Source: Alcaligenes pakistanensis
GTDB lineage: Bacteria; Pseudomonadota; Gammaproteobacteria; Burkholderiales; Burkholderiaceae_B
Length of the DNA stretch: 64,000 nucleotides
Reading direction: 5' to 3'
Assembly: GCF_014652815.1 (NCBI RefSeq)
Contig: NZ_BMZN01000003.1
Coordinates: 79,429 to 143,428 of the forward strand
In this document: positions 44,823-53,805 of the stretch, piece by piece
How the letters are laid out: every line of letters starts with the position of its first letter
Numbering within the stretch: position 1 is the stretch's first letter
Made by a program: the position numbers and the translations under genes
Notes under the pieces: model-generated
Database searches by the model: none
Seen by the model: only the letters and a program-made list of their open reading frames with translations
What the model was told of the DNA's origin: nothing

Positions 44823-45242
44823 TCAGTCGCGCGAGTAAGGACGTCCATTAAAGTCCACCGTAACCAAATTGCCGTCCAACTGGCCCATTCCGGGTGAATT
44901 AGCAGGCATGCCAGGGGCGGCAACGCCTGCCACACTTCTATCTTCCATCATGCGTCTCACGACCTTGGCTGGCACATGACCTTCAATCAGTTGCCCAGTT
45001 TTTTCAACCATCGCCGTGTGACAAGACTCCAGGTTCTCCGGCACCCTCAAGAGCCGCTTCACATCTTGAATCTTCACGACTTTGACCTCTTTTACCTCAA
45101 AGCCCTCATCACGCATGTGCTGCGCCCACCCTTCACAACAGCCACAGTTAGGATCCTGATACATCGTAATAGCAGGACCCTCTGCCAGAGCTATGGAACT
45201 GAAGGCCATCAAGCTGGCCGTCAACAATAAAGGTTTAATCAC
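44823..45242 (-). CDS. DUF411 periplasmic metal-binding protein
   Basis: A 139-residue protein with a signal peptide (MIKPLLLTASLMAFSSIALA) and a DUF411 domain whose hallmark is the DPNCGCCEGW motif (Cys33, Cys35, Cys36), plus ESCHTA and GHVPA. Family members are linked to copper or other metal handling. The start is GTG 45242, chosen because AGGA lies 8 bases upstream and the signal peptide begins there. A longer in-frame reading to 45320 would mask the signal. No copper genes are adjacent. Confidence 0.82.
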   Translation of the reverse strand: MIKPLLLTASLMAFSSIALAEGPAITMYQDPNCGCCEGWAQHMRDEGFEVKEVKVVKIQDVKRLLRVPENLESCHTAMVEKTGQLIEGHVPAKVVRRMMEDRSVAGVAAPGMPANSPGMGQLDGNLVTVDFNGRPYSRD

Positions 45243-45358
45243 AATTACATTCCTGTTTTGCAGCGCCACGGCGCTCTGGTTGACACACTCATGCACTTGA
45301 CTAAGACTTGGCACTAGCAAAAAAGTTTAACAAAACACACTAATTAGTCCGATCCATC

Positions 45359-45844
45359 ATGAGTCTTGATTCCGTCAAACAGTTTTTTAACGAACACGCA
45401 GCTGATATTCAGGTGATTGAAACCACCGAAAGCACAGCAACCGTCGTGCTGGCTGCACAAGTCCATCAGGTTGAGCCTGGGCAAATTGCCAAAACACTGA
45501 GTTTGAAAGTGGGCGATAAAGTGGTGCTCTTAGTCGCACGGGGTGATGCCCGTCTGGACAACAAGAAGCTGCGCACCGCCTTTGGTACGCGCGTAAAAAT
45601 GCTGGACCTGGAAAGCACCGAAACCTTGACGGGCCACCCTGTTGGGGGCGTCTGCCCCTTTGGTCTGGCCACTCCCTTGGAGATCTACTGCGATTTGTCC
45701 TTGCAGGACTACGACACCGTCTTGCCTGCAGCAGGCTCTATTAATTCTGCGGTGCGTATCACTCCGCAGCGCCTGGCCGATCTGACCCGCGCGCAATGGA
45801 TTGATGTGACTCAGCCGCCCGTGACGGCTGAGCAGGCTTCCTGA
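45359..45844 (+). CDS. YbaK/EbsC-family aminoacyl-tRNA deacylase
   Basis: A 161-residue protein of the YbaK/ProX editing family, which hydrolyses mischarged tRNA (Cys- or Ala-tRNA-Pro). Typical segments are PGQIAKTLSLKVGDKVVLLVARGD with the catalytic lysine, KMLDLESTETLTGHPVGGVCPFG and LPAAGSINSAVRI. The exact tRNA substrate cannot be told. It is divergent from DUF411 by about 115 bases and convergent with the next gene. Confidence 0.88.
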   Translation: MSLDSVKQFFNEHAADIQVIETTESTATVVLAAQVHQVEPGQIAKTLSLKVGDKVVLLVARGDARLDNKKLRTAFGTRVKMLDLESTETLTGHPVGGVCPFGLATPLEIYCDLSLQDYDTVLPAAGSINSAVRITPQRLADLTRAQWIDVTQPPVTAEQAS

Positions 45845-45865
45845 GCGAAAGCCCTCTTTCTTGAT

Positions 45866-46432
45866 TCAGACTTGCACAGGGCGATTGGCATAGCCAGACA
45901 CAAACTCTTTGGCCTGCCCCGTTTGCGCATCAAACACATGACGACGTACCTTGCCGATGTCTGCCCCATAGACATGAATGCTGATGGAGACCTGGTCGTC
46001 GTAGACATTGGAGACCTCGTGTATATCACCCACCGTGGGTGATACCACTTCCACTACGCCCGGCTCCAGCGTCTGTGTTTCTTCTTCGGTCATCTGCCCG
46101 GTCTGGGGATCACGATCAAAAGGTCGGGAGCGCTCGGCACCCCGCAGCATGCCGATCAACCCCCACACGGTGTGGTCATGAATAGGCGTCTTTTGGCCCG
46201 GCCCCCACACAAAGCTGACCACGGAAAAACGTTCCTGCGGACAGCAGTACAGCAAATACTGCTGATAAAACTGCGGATGGGGCTGGGTATATTCCGCGGC
46301 CAGCCAGTCATCCTGGGCGACCAGTTCACCCAACAAAGTACGGCCATCCCGCAAAATATCCGCTTCGCCCACTGCGGGGCGAGCCGTCAATTCATTCATC
46401 CCTTGGATAAAGCGCTTAAAACGGGGGTGCAT
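45866..46432 (-). CDS. cysteine-dioxygenase-like cupin (thiol dioxygenase family)
   Basis: A 188-residue cupin of the cysteine dioxygenase superfamily. The iron-binding histidines are in TPIHDHTVWG near residue 85 and a further His in GDIHEVSN near 140; the GLIGMLRGAE strand follows the first motif. These enzymes oxidise thiols such as cysteine or 3-mercaptopropionate to sulfinates. It may be cotranscribed with the upstream hydratase-like gene, 55 bases away. Substrate assignment is open. Confidence 0.8.
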   Translation of the reverse strand: MHPRFKRFIQGMNELTARPAVGEADILRDGRTLLGELVAQDDWLAAEYTQPHPQFYQQYLLYCCPQERFSVVSFVWGPGQKTPIHDHTVWGLIGMLRGAERSRPFDRDPQTGQMTEEETQTLEPGVVEVVSPTVGDIHEVSNVYDDQVSISIHVYGADIGKVRRHVFDAQTGQAKEFVSGYANRPVQV

Positions 46433-46487
46433 AAGGGAATGTCTCCATAGTTGACTGGGCCTTGCGGCCCAATTCGTGAATCAGTTT

Positions 46488-47240
46488 TTATTTGTTCAGA
46501 TAGACCGGGGCACGCTTTTCTTTGAAAGCCGTCATGCCTTCCTTGGCATCATAACTATCCTCGATATCTTTCAGTTGTCGCATGGTGCGCGCCATCTGCT
46601 CGGACGGGCCACGTGTCAGCACTTCATTATTAATAAAGCGCTTGAGCGTCTGCAAAACACGCGGCGACATCTTGGCCAGATCCTGCGCCATGCGCACCGC
46701 TGCCTGCACCTGTTCGCCCACTGGCACGATTTCATTGGCAAAACCCAGATCGTAGGCACGGCGTGCTTCCAGCGTGCGGCACAGCAAGATCACTTCCATC
46801 GCGGCATGGTGCGGAATACGCGAGGCCAGGCCGGAGATAATGCCACCAGTAAAGCCCAGCTTGGCTTCCGGGTAGGAGAACTTGGCGCTTTCGGAGGCCA
46901 CCAGCAGGTCCGTCATCATGGCCATGACCAAGGCCCCGCCCACGCACCAGCCGCTGACGGCCGCAATAATGGGTTTGTCAGTTTCAAAGCCCACCGTGGG
47001 GATGGCACGCCATAATTCAGGCCACTCATTCACATCCGCACCGGCCGAAAACGCATCGTTGCCTGCCCCAGTCAGCACGGCTACCCGGCGGCTGGGATCT
47101 TCATCAAAGGCCAGAAAAGCCTGCTGTAATTCCTTAACCACCGTGGCGCTGAGCGCGTTGCGGCGATCAGGGCGGTTGATCGTAAAGATCGATACACCGT
47201 CATCGTGGTTTTCTACAAGAATGCATTGGTAATCGGACAT
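46488..47240 (-). CDS. enoyl-CoA hydratase/isomerase family protein lacking one catalytic Glu
   Basis: A 250-residue crotonase-fold protein. The oxyanion segment GNDAFSAGADVNEW and the GWCVGGALVMAMMTD loop are clear. At the position of the first catalytic Glu of crotonase (GGGCELAMM) this protein has Val, while the second Glu is kept (SYPEAKLG). Hydration by the standard two-Glu mechanism is therefore doubtful; isomerase, dehydratase or thioesterase activity is possible. AGGAGG precedes the ATG. It lies 43 bases downstream of the acyl-CoA synthetase gene in the same operon. Confidence 0.85.
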   Translation of the reverse strand: MSDYQCILVENHDDGVSIFTINRPDRRNALSATVVKELQQAFLAFDEDPSRRVAVLTGAGNDAFSAGADVNEWPELWRAIPTVGFETDKPIIAAVSGWCVGGALVMAMMTDLLVASESAKFSYPEAKLGFTGGIISGLASRIPHHAAMEVILLCRTLEARRAYDLGFANEIVPVGEQVQAAVRMAQDLAKMSPRVLQTLKRFINNEVLTRGPSEQMARTMRQLKDIEDSYDAKEGMTAFKEKRAPVYLNK

Positions 47241-47283
47241 GGTTTGTTCCTCCTGGGTATTTTTAAAAGAATAGGTATTCGAT

Positions 47284-49386
47284 CTATTCGCCAATGGACA
47301 GGCGTGCATCGACGGCGTGGCAACGAGTAGAGGCCACAATCAAGGGATTGATATCGAGTTCAAACGAGGTATCGCGCAAGTCATGGGCCAGAAAGCTGAC
47401 ACGCACAATGGCATCCAGCACACCGGCCCGATCCAGCATGCGCCCCCGGTAGCCCTTCAAGAGACGGTCAATCGTCAACGTGGACAAGAGTCGGTCTGCA
47501 TCGGCTAAGGTTAACGGTGCTGCGGCAATGACCCGGTCCGACAACAGTTCCACCAAGATGCCGCCCGCGCCAAATACCAACACCGGGCCAAACTGCGCAT
47601 CCTGACGCGCGCCAATCAGCAACTCCACATCGCCTTTGGCCATGGCTTGCACCAGCACACCGTCCAGACGGGCATCGGCTTTATAGGCTTTTGCATTCGC
47701 GTAGAGGCGGGCGAAGTCACGCCGCAAAGTGGCCTCATCGCTCACGTCCAGCGCCACTCCACCGGCTTCTGTCTTGTGCACGATGTCGGGGGAGACAATT
47801 TTCATCACCAGCGGATAGCCAATCTGTTCCGCCTGAGCAACAGCTTGCTCCACGTCTTCGCATACTTGGCCCAAATTCACCGGCAGGCCGTAATGCGCCA
47901 GCAGGCGCTTGGACTGGTCCTCGTTCAAGACACCGCGCGGCATCACAGTAGGGGCCTGACAAGCGCTGGGACGCAGGGCAGGCTGACGCGCTACAAACTG
48001 CCCATGACGCTTCCAGGCCGACAAAGCCAGGGCCGCTTCCAGGCTGGAGCTGGCATAAGCATGACCGTGCTGTGCCAGGGTTTGCCGCAAGGGCCCGGAG
48101 GTATCGCCTGCATCAAAAGCCACCATCACCGGTTTGGCCCAATGCGGCTCCGGTTTAATAATTTTCTGAATCAAGGCTGCCATCCATTCCTGCGGGCACA
48201 TGGACGCGGTAATTAATACTGCATCGCTTTGCGGGTCCTGCATCAGGGCATCCAAGGTCGCGTGAGCAACTTCGGTGGAGCCCTGGGTTAACCGTGCGCC
48301 CAAATCCACTGGGTTATCGGCCTGCCCTGCTGGGTAGTGTTTAGCCAGCGCAGTTTGGGTCGAGGCAGAAAAAGTAGATAAACCCACCCCATGCTCGGCC
48401 AGTGCATCTGCTGCCAAGGCCCCACCACCACCCGAAGGCGTCACAATCGCCACATTGGAAATCTTGTTGCTGGTAAAGCGCACCATGCTGTTCGCCAACA
48501 AGAGCATGGCGCCCATATCGTCCATCAGGCTGATGCCTTCATCACGGCACACGCTGGCAAAGACATCGTGGTCGCCTGCCACGCTAGCCGTATGCGAGAA
48601 GGCCGCCGCCTTACCCGCGCTGGAGCGCCCTGCTTTTACCGCCAGCCAGGGCTTGCCCGCCGCCTGTGCTCGACGTGCGGTACGGCGCAAGGCCTGTGCA
48701 TCTTTAATGCCTTCTATATAAGTGCAGATCACGCGGGTCTGGGGATCGTCAATCAAAAAATCCACAAAGTCGCACAGATCCAGATCTGCCTGATTGCCTA
48801 CCGAGAATCCATAGGTAAAGCCACCGCCCATGGCCCAGGCCCGGTCAAAGTAGGTGGTCATCAAGGCACCGCTTTGGCTGACGAAACCAATAGGTCGCTC
48901 CGGCAGGCTGTCCCGATCCAGCACCGGCGAAGAACACAGCACCAACTTGCGGCTGGGGCTGATCATGCCCAGGCAATTAGGCCCGATCAGGCGCATGCCC
49001 GAATCACGGCAGATGCGCAGCAAGGCTTGCTCGCGCTCTAGTCCGCGCTCACCCGCGTCAGCAAAACCCGCTGAAATCACCAGCAAGCCCCTAACTCCCA
49101 TTTGGGCCGCAATCTGCGCCTGCTCCAGAACGGTATCAGCCCCTACGGTAAACACGGCCAGATCCGGGACGCTGTCCAGCGTTGCCAGACTAGGCACGGC
49201 AGGCAAGCCAAACAGGCTGCTGCGACTTGGATTAATAGGCAAGACCTTGCCCCCATAACCGTGCTTGAGCAGCATGCGAAACAGTCGCCCTCCAAACTTG
49301 GACTGATCTTCCGAGGCACCCACCAAGGCAATTGATGCCGGGTCCAGTAAAGCGTCCAGCGTGCTGGCGCAAGTGACGGTTTCCAT
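47284..49386 (-). CDS. acetate--CoA ligase family protein (NDP-forming acyl-CoA synthetase)
   Basis: A 700-residue fused protein: CoA-binding domain (ASIALVGASEDQSKFGGRLFR), succinyl-CoA-ligase-like domains with IGFVSQSGALMTTYFD and the phospho-His region FSHTASVAGDHD, and a C-terminal ATP-grasp domain (VMKIVSPDIVHKTEAGGVALDV; FGAGGILVELL). Such enzymes form acyl-CoA from an acid with NDP formation, or run in reverse. ATG 49386 (or GTG 49389) has AGGAG close upstream. It sits between a Bug receptor and a hydratase-like gene, so it likely activates the imported acid. Confidence 0.88.
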   Translation of the reverse strand: METVTCASTLDALLDPASIALVGASEDQSKFGGRLFRMLLKHGYGGKVLPINPSRSSLFGLPAVPSLATLDSVPDLAVFTVGADTVLEQAQIAAQMGVRGLLVISAGFADAGERGLEREQALLRICRDSGMRLIGPNCLGMISPSRKLVLCSSPVLDRDSLPERPIGFVSQSGALMTTYFDRAWAMGGGFTYGFSVGNQADLDLCDFVDFLIDDPQTRVICTYIEGIKDAQALRRTARRAQAAGKPWLAVKAGRSSAGKAAAFSHTASVAGDHDVFASVCRDEGISLMDDMGAMLLLANSMVRFTSNKISNVAIVTPSGGGGALAADALAEHGVGLSTFSASTQTALAKHYPAGQADNPVDLGARLTQGSTEVAHATLDALMQDPQSDAVLITASMCPQEWMAALIQKIIKPEPHWAKPVMVAFDAGDTSGPLRQTLAQHGHAYASSSLEAALALSAWKRHGQFVARQPALRPSACQAPTVMPRGVLNEDQSKRLLAHYGLPVNLGQVCEDVEQAVAQAEQIGYPLVMKIVSPDIVHKTEAGGVALDVSDEATLRRDFARLYANAKAYKADARLDGVLVQAMAKGDVELLIGARQDAQFGPVLVFGAGGILVELLSDRVIAAAPLTLADADRLLSTLTIDRLLKGYRGRMLDRAGVLDAIVRVSFLAHDLRDTSFELDINPLIVASTRCHAVDARLSIGE

Positions 49387-49420
49387 CACGTTTGTCTCCT
49401 GTCGGTAATGTTGTGAGCGT

Positions 49421-50419
49421 TTAGTCATCGCTCATCTTGATGGTCTTGAGCAGCTCGCGGTAATAGGCTCGACTCTGTTCCAGATCTTTGGCGTAGGCGT
49501 CGCCATCTTTCCAGCTGGCGCTGACACTGATGCGGTGGAAACGCTCCTGGGTTTGGGGTTCAGCCAGAATTTCTTCAGTCGCCTTGGCCAGTTTCTGCAT
49601 CACCGCGTCAGGGGTGCCCGCAGGTACTGCCAAGCCCCAGAAACCCTCGAAAGGCAAAGTCAGATCAAAGCCTTCTTCTAGCGGAGTGGGCACATCAGGC
49701 AACTCGGGGTGGCGCACACTGGCAAAGGTCACCAGGGCCTTGGCCTTGCCGCTTTTCACCAGCTCCAGCCCCACACCATCAATAAAGAAGTCGATGTGAT
49801 TACCCATCAAGGCTGTCATGGTGTCTGCAGATCCTTTGAACGGGACGTGCAGAATGTCCAGTTTCTCGGCACTTTTCAAAATCTCGCCCGCCAGATGGCC
49901 ACCGGAGGCGATACCGGCAGAGCCAAAGGTCAAGGTGCCCGGTTCTTTGCGGGCCAGCTCCACAAACTCTTTCAGATTGGAGACGGGCAAGTCATTGCGT
50001 ACCGTCATGATGGGCAGATAACCCGCCAGACTGCCTACAAAATCGAAACCTTTGATCGGGTCATAGGGCACATCGCGGATATAGGGCAGTACGGTAAAGG
50101 CCGTGCTGGTGGCCAGCAACAAGGTATAGCCATCGGGTTTGGCACGCCCCACGATGGACGTGCCCAGCGAGGTGGTGCCACCGGGCCGGTTTTCAATCAC
50201 GATGGGAACGCCTAGCTTGATGCGTAGACGATCGGCAAACAGACGCGCCAGATTGTCGCTGTTACCGCCTGGGGGATAGGGAACTACAAAGGTCACTTCA
50301 CGGCTGGGATAGCTATCGGCCGCACTGGCCGCCGGAACCGAAAAACTGCTGACTGCCGCCAAGCCTGATACCAGCAATGCACGTAAAAACCTGGGCCCCG
50401 AAAAAAAAGAACTGAACAT
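49421..50419 (-). CDS. Bug/TctC-family periplasmic solute-binding protein
   Basis: A 332-residue binding protein with a long signal peptide (to about residue 33, ASAAD) and the family motif VVPYPPGGNSDNLARLFAD. It is first in the minus-strand operon with the NDP-forming synthetase and a hydratase-like protein, suggesting that it captures the acid they process. AGGCAAGGA precedes the ATG. No membrane subunits are adjacent. An operator-like repeat lies 37-64 bases upstream. Confidence 0.9.
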   Translation of the reverse strand: MFSSFFSGPRFLRALLVSGLAAVSSFSVPAASAADSYPSREVTFVVPYPPGGNSDNLARLFADRLRIKLGVPIVIENRPGGTTSLGTSIVGRAKPDGYTLLLATSTAFTVLPYIRDVPYDPIKGFDFVGSLAGYLPIMTVRNDLPVSNLKEFVELARKEPGTLTFGSAGIASGGHLAGEILKSAEKLDILHVPFKGSADTMTALMGNHIDFFIDGVGLELVKSGKAKALVTFASVRHPELPDVPTPLEEGFDLTLPFEGFWGLAVPAGTPDAVMQKLAKATEEILAEPQTQERFHRISVSASWKDGDAYAKDLEQSRAYYRELLKTIKMSDD

Positions 50420-50455
50420 GATCCTTGCCTCCTGTGTGAGGGTGAAACCCTCTTA

Positions 50456-50483
50456 GTGTTCCAATATATAGAACGCTGTTCTT
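50456..50483 (-). promoter_or_regulatory. IclR-type operator candidate, left copy
   Basis: The pattern GTGTTC-N9-GAAC-N3-GTTCTT covers 28 bases, combining two overlapping GTTC/GAAC inverted repeats. It lies 37-64 bases upstream of the Bug receptor start. The same pattern occurs inverted at the other end of the gap. Confidence 0.55.
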
Positions 50484-50702
50484 GTTTTTGATATTAAAAA
50501 TGCCGTTAGAACGGCTTGAATACAACAGACAGCAACAACACAAGCAACTTAGGACAACGGTTCAAATATAGGGAGATTTGATTTCAGGTGTCAACTATTA
50601 AACCCCCTCGGGATTTCCCCAGTCCCATCAGGATGACGCATTGGGCTTGACCGCAACGAGGTTCTGGATAAAATGAAACTATGGCTTTTTTATGTCATTT
50701 TT

Positions 50703-50730
50703 AAGAACGCTGTTCCAAATATCAGAACAC
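50703..50730 (+). promoter_or_regulatory. IclR-type operator candidate, right copy
   Basis: On the minus strand this reads GTGTTC-N9-GAAC-N3-GTTCTT, the same 28-base pattern as the left copy in inverted orientation. It lies 31-58 bases upstream of the AcuI-like gene, the same distance as its partner from the Bug gene. Confidence 0.55.
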
Positions 50731-50760
50731 AACCTTTTAACTGATCGAAGGAATTCACTC

Positions 50761-51747
50761 ATGTTCTCAGCTATCGTCATCGACAAAACCGACGGCCAAT
50801 ACCAAGCCAGCCTGCAATCCTTGGACGAGTCCGCCCTGCCCGAAGGCCAAGTCACGGTGCGCATCGACTACTCCACCCTGAACTTCAAAGACGGCCTGGC
50901 CATGACCGGTAAATCTCCCGTCGTGCGCCAGTTCCCCATGGTGCCCGGCATTGATTTCGCGGGCACGGTGACCGACAGCAGCGACCCGAATTTCAAGTCT
51001 GGCCAGAAGGTGGTGCTCAATGGCTGGGGCCTGGGCGAAGTCCATTGGGGCGGGCTGGCACAACAAGCCCGCGTTAAAGGCGATTGGCTGATTCCCCTGC
51101 CTGAAGCCTTCTCCACCCAGCAAGCCATGATGATCGGCACCGCTGGCTACACCGCTGCCCTGTGCGTACGCGCCTTGCAGCGTCAGGGTGTGACGCCGGA
51201 CAAAGGCCCCATTCTGGTGACAGGTGCCGCTGGTGGCGTAGGCAGTGTCAGCGTGGCCTTGCTGCATGCGCTGGGCTACACCGTGATGGCCAGCACCGGC
51301 CGCCCCCAGGAAGAAAGCTATCTGAAGGCGCTGGGAGCCCACGAAATTGTGGACCGCAACACCTTGAGCGAACCGGGCAAGCCGCTGGCCAAAGAGCGCT
51401 GGGCCGGTGCCATCGACAGTGTCGGCAGCCACACGCTGGCCAATGTCGTGGCAGGCACCCAATACCTGGGCGCAGTGGCTGCTTGCGGTCTGGCCCAAGG
51501 CATGGATTTCCCGGCTTCGGTTGCGCCCTTCATCTTGCGCGGCGTGCAGTTGATTGGCGTGGACAGCGTTCATTGCCCCAAGCCCGAGCGCCTGGCGGCC
51601 TGGGACTTGCTGGCCAAGCATCTGTCTATCGACGCGCTGGAGCGCATCGGTGCCAGCACCATCACCCTGTCGCAAGCCATCGAACAAGCGGGTCACTTGC
51701 TGGAAGGCAAAGTGCGCGGCCGCATCGTGGTTGATGTGAACGCTTAA
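50761..51747 (+). CDS. acuI: acryloyl-CoA reductase / AcuI-like MDR oxidoreductase (YhdH family)
   Basis: A 328-residue zinc-independent medium-chain reductase of the YhdH/AcuI group, which reduces acryloyl-CoA with NADPH. Typical segments are STLNFKDGLAMTGK, MVPGIDFAGTV, GWGLGEVHWGGLAQ and the nucleotide-binding VTGAAGGVGSVSVALL. ATG 50761 gives the family N-terminus; a longer in-frame reading crosses the operator repeat. It heads an operon with a CoA transferase and a crotonase-fold protein, pointing to breakdown of a short unsaturated acid. The symbol is used by family resemblance. Confidence 0.82.
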   Translation: MFSAIVIDKTDGQYQASLQSLDESALPEGQVTVRIDYSTLNFKDGLAMTGKSPVVRQFPMVPGIDFAGTVTDSSDPNFKSGQKVVLNGWGLGEVHWGGLAQQARVKGDWLIPLPEAFSTQQAMMIGTAGYTAALCVRALQRQGVTPDKGPILVTGAAGGVGSVSVALLHALGYTVMASTGRPQEESYLKALGAHEIVDRNTLSEPGKPLAKERWAGAIDSVGSHTLANVVAGTQYLGAVAACGLAQGMDFPASVAPFILRGVQLIGVDSVHCPKPERLAAWDLLAKHLSIDALERIGASTITLSQAIEQAGHLLEGKVRGRIVVDVNA

Positions 51748-51792
51748 GGCCCTGTCGGCCCCCATTTACCTATCACGCTCTGGAGCGGATTC

Positions 51793-52944
51793 ATGGATAC
51801 GACATTGCCCCTGAACGGGGTTCGGATACTGGAGTTTTGCAATGTGGCCGCTGGCCCCTACTGCGGTATGTTGTTGGCCGATATGGGGGCCGACGTCATC
51901 AAAATTGAACACCCCAACGGGGGGGACACCCTACGGAGCTGGCCGCCTATTAATCAAGGCTATAGCGAGAACTTTGCCTCGCTGAACCGCAATAAACGCT
52001 CGGTCACACTGGACCTGAAGAACCCGGAAGACGTCGCTAAAGCCCGTCAACTGGTGCTGGATGCAGATGTCTTGCTGGAGAATAATCGGCCCGGTGTCAT
52101 GCAGCGCTTGGGCCTGGACTATGACAGCCTGAAAGAGCTGAACCCCAGGCTGCTTTACTGCTCGATTTCCGCCTATGGGCAAAGCGGCCCGCGCTCGCAG
52201 GAAGGTGGTTTTGATCTGACCATCCAGGCCATGAGCGGGGTCATGAGTGTGACTGGCGAAGCAGGCGGTGCCCCTGTTAAATGCGGGGTGCCACTGGCTG
52301 ATTTTGCGGCCGGGCTATACGCGGCGTTTGCTATCAGTGCCGCTTTACCGAAAGCCCGCGATACGGGTCAAGGTGCCCATATCGACGTACCTATGCTGGG
52401 TACCACCTTGGCGATCGCCGCCCTGCAAACCTCGGAATACTTTGGCAGTGGCCGCGACCCGGACAAGCTGGGTTCCGCCCACCCCCGCAATGCGCCCTAT
52501 CAAGCCTTCCAATGCAAAGGCGGCTACTTCGCCATGGCAGCTGGCAACGATGCCCTGTGGCGTTCCGTCTGTCAGGTGGTCGAACGCCCGGATCTGAAGG
52601 AAGACGAGCGCTTTACCAGCACCACCTTGCGCGCCAAACATCAAGACGCCTTGCTTGAATTGCTGGAAGCCATTTTTGCACAGCACGACTCCGAGCATTG
52701 GCTGGCAAAGTTCCGTGCGCAAGGCGTGCCGTGCAGCCCCATTAACCGCTACTCCGACGTTCTACGCGACCCGCAAGTCGAACATATGGAATGGGTACAA
52801 AACATTCGCTTGCCCGGCACGGATACCAACACTCGCACCTTTGTCTCGCCTTTACGGATCAACGGTGTCGGTTTGCCTGTCCGTCTGGCACCACCGGCCT
52901 TGGGCGAGCATAACGACAGCATTTTGCATGGAGTCACCCCATGA
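51793..52944 (+). CDS. class III CoA-transferase (CaiB/BaiF family)
   Basis: A 383-residue CoA-transferase. The N-terminal region (LEFCNVAAGPYCGMLLADMG, VIKIEHPNGGD) and the catalytic Asp170 (VPLADFAAGLYAAFA) are as expected, close to Asp169 of formyl-CoA transferase. GGAG precedes the ATG. Its stop overlaps the start of the next gene by four bases, so the two are translationally coupled. Together with AcuI-like reductase and hydratase-like protein it forms a short catabolic module. Donor and acceptor acids unknown. Confidence 0.9.
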   Translation: MDTTLPLNGVRILEFCNVAAGPYCGMLLADMGADVIKIEHPNGGDTLRSWPPINQGYSENFASLNRNKRSVTLDLKNPEDVAKARQLVLDADVLLENNRPGVMQRLGLDYDSLKELNPRLLYCSISAYGQSGPRSQEGGFDLTIQAMSGVMSVTGEAGGAPVKCGVPLADFAAGLYAAFAISAALPKARDTGQGAHIDVPMLGTTLAIAALQTSEYFGSGRDPDKLGSAHPRNAPYQAFQCKGGYFAMAAGNDALWRSVCQVVERPDLKEDERFTSTTLRAKHQDALLELLEAIFAQHDSEHWLAKFRAQGVPCSPINRYSDVLRDPQVEHMEWVQNIRLPGTDTNTRTFVSPLRINGVGLPVRLAPPALGEHNDSILHGVTP

Positions 52945-53693
52945 CCCTGCCCTATCGCAGTAGCAATCCCAGCCTGAATGTGGACTGCGCGGGCAAAGTC
53001 TGGACCCTGACACTGAACCGGCCTGACAAGCGCAATGCCTTGTCAGCCGATTTGGTGGAAGCCTTGATCGCGGCCGTGCAGGCCGCGGAACAGGCTCAGG
53101 CCGATTTACTGATTCTGCGCGGCGAAGGCCGCAATTTCAGTGCCGGTTTTGACTTTAGCGACTACGAGCAGCACAGCGAGGGGGATCTGGTGCTGCGCTT
53201 TATCCGCATTGAAACCCTTTTGCAGATGCTGGCGCAAACATCCTGCGCCACCCTGGCTTTGGCACATGGGCAAAACTTCGGAGCTGGGGTGGATTTGATT
53301 GCTGTCTGCCGTCAGCGTGTCGCCAGTGCCGATGCCCGCTTTCGCATGCCCGGACTACAGTTTGGTCTGGCACTGGGAACCGGCAGGCTGTCGGCCTTGA
53401 TCGGCGGCCAGCAGGCGCATCAGCTTCTGGCAGGCAGCCTCGTGTTTGACACTGCCAAAGCGGAGCAACTGGGGTTTATTGAGTCTGTGCAGGAGCCTGA
53501 ACAATGGTCTGCTGTGATCGAGCAAGCTGCCCAAACGGCCAGTCTGTTGGACAGTACAAGTCGAACTTATCTACATCAACTGACTAGCTGCCCTGAACAG
53601 GCTGACCGTGACATTGCGGCCCTGGTGCGTTCTGCTTCCGCACCCGGTATCAAGGAAAGAATTGCGGCCTTTCGACAGGCCGCCAAGTCTTGA
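52941..53693 (+). CDS. enoyl-CoA hydratase/isomerase family protein with altered active site
   Basis: A 250-residue crotonase-fold protein. The oxyanion region GRNFSAGFDFSDY and loop GQNFGAGVDLIAVCRQ are clear. Aligned to crotonase, the first catalytic Glu is replaced by Asp (GAGVDL) and the second by Gly (RMPGLQFG), so classical hydratase activity is unlikely. It overlaps the CoA-transferase gene by four bases. Isomerase, lyase or thioesterase roles are possible. A second crotonase-fold protein with a different substitution is in the opposing operon. Confidence 0.82.
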   Translation: MTLPYRSSNPSLNVDCAGKVWTLTLNRPDKRNALSADLVEALIAAVQAAEQAQADLLILRGEGRNFSAGFDFSDYEQHSEGDLVLRFIRIETLLQMLAQTSCATLALAHGQNFGAGVDLIAVCRQRVASADARFRMPGLQFGLALGTGRLSALIGGQQAHQLLAGSLVFDTAKAEQLGFIESVQEPEQWSAVIEQAAQTASLLDSTSRTYLHQLTSCPEQADRDIAALVRSASAPGIKERIAAFRQAAKS

Positions 53694-53805
53694 ACCCTCT
53701 TGCCTGAATTGAACTGCTCAAACCAATTGGAGAAACATCCAAGCTGAGGCAGCAGTTCAAATCCGGGCTCTTTACGCCAACCCAGAGCCCACACGCTATA
53801 GCGGT

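Larger units (their letters stand above)
50420..50760. other. divergent promoter region between two CoA-catabolic operons
   Basis: The 341-base gap has no gene. It contains mirrored operator-like repeats near each end (50456-50483 and 50703-50730), an AT-rich stretch around 50484-50580, and promoter sequences that I could not place precisely. Confidence 0.6.
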
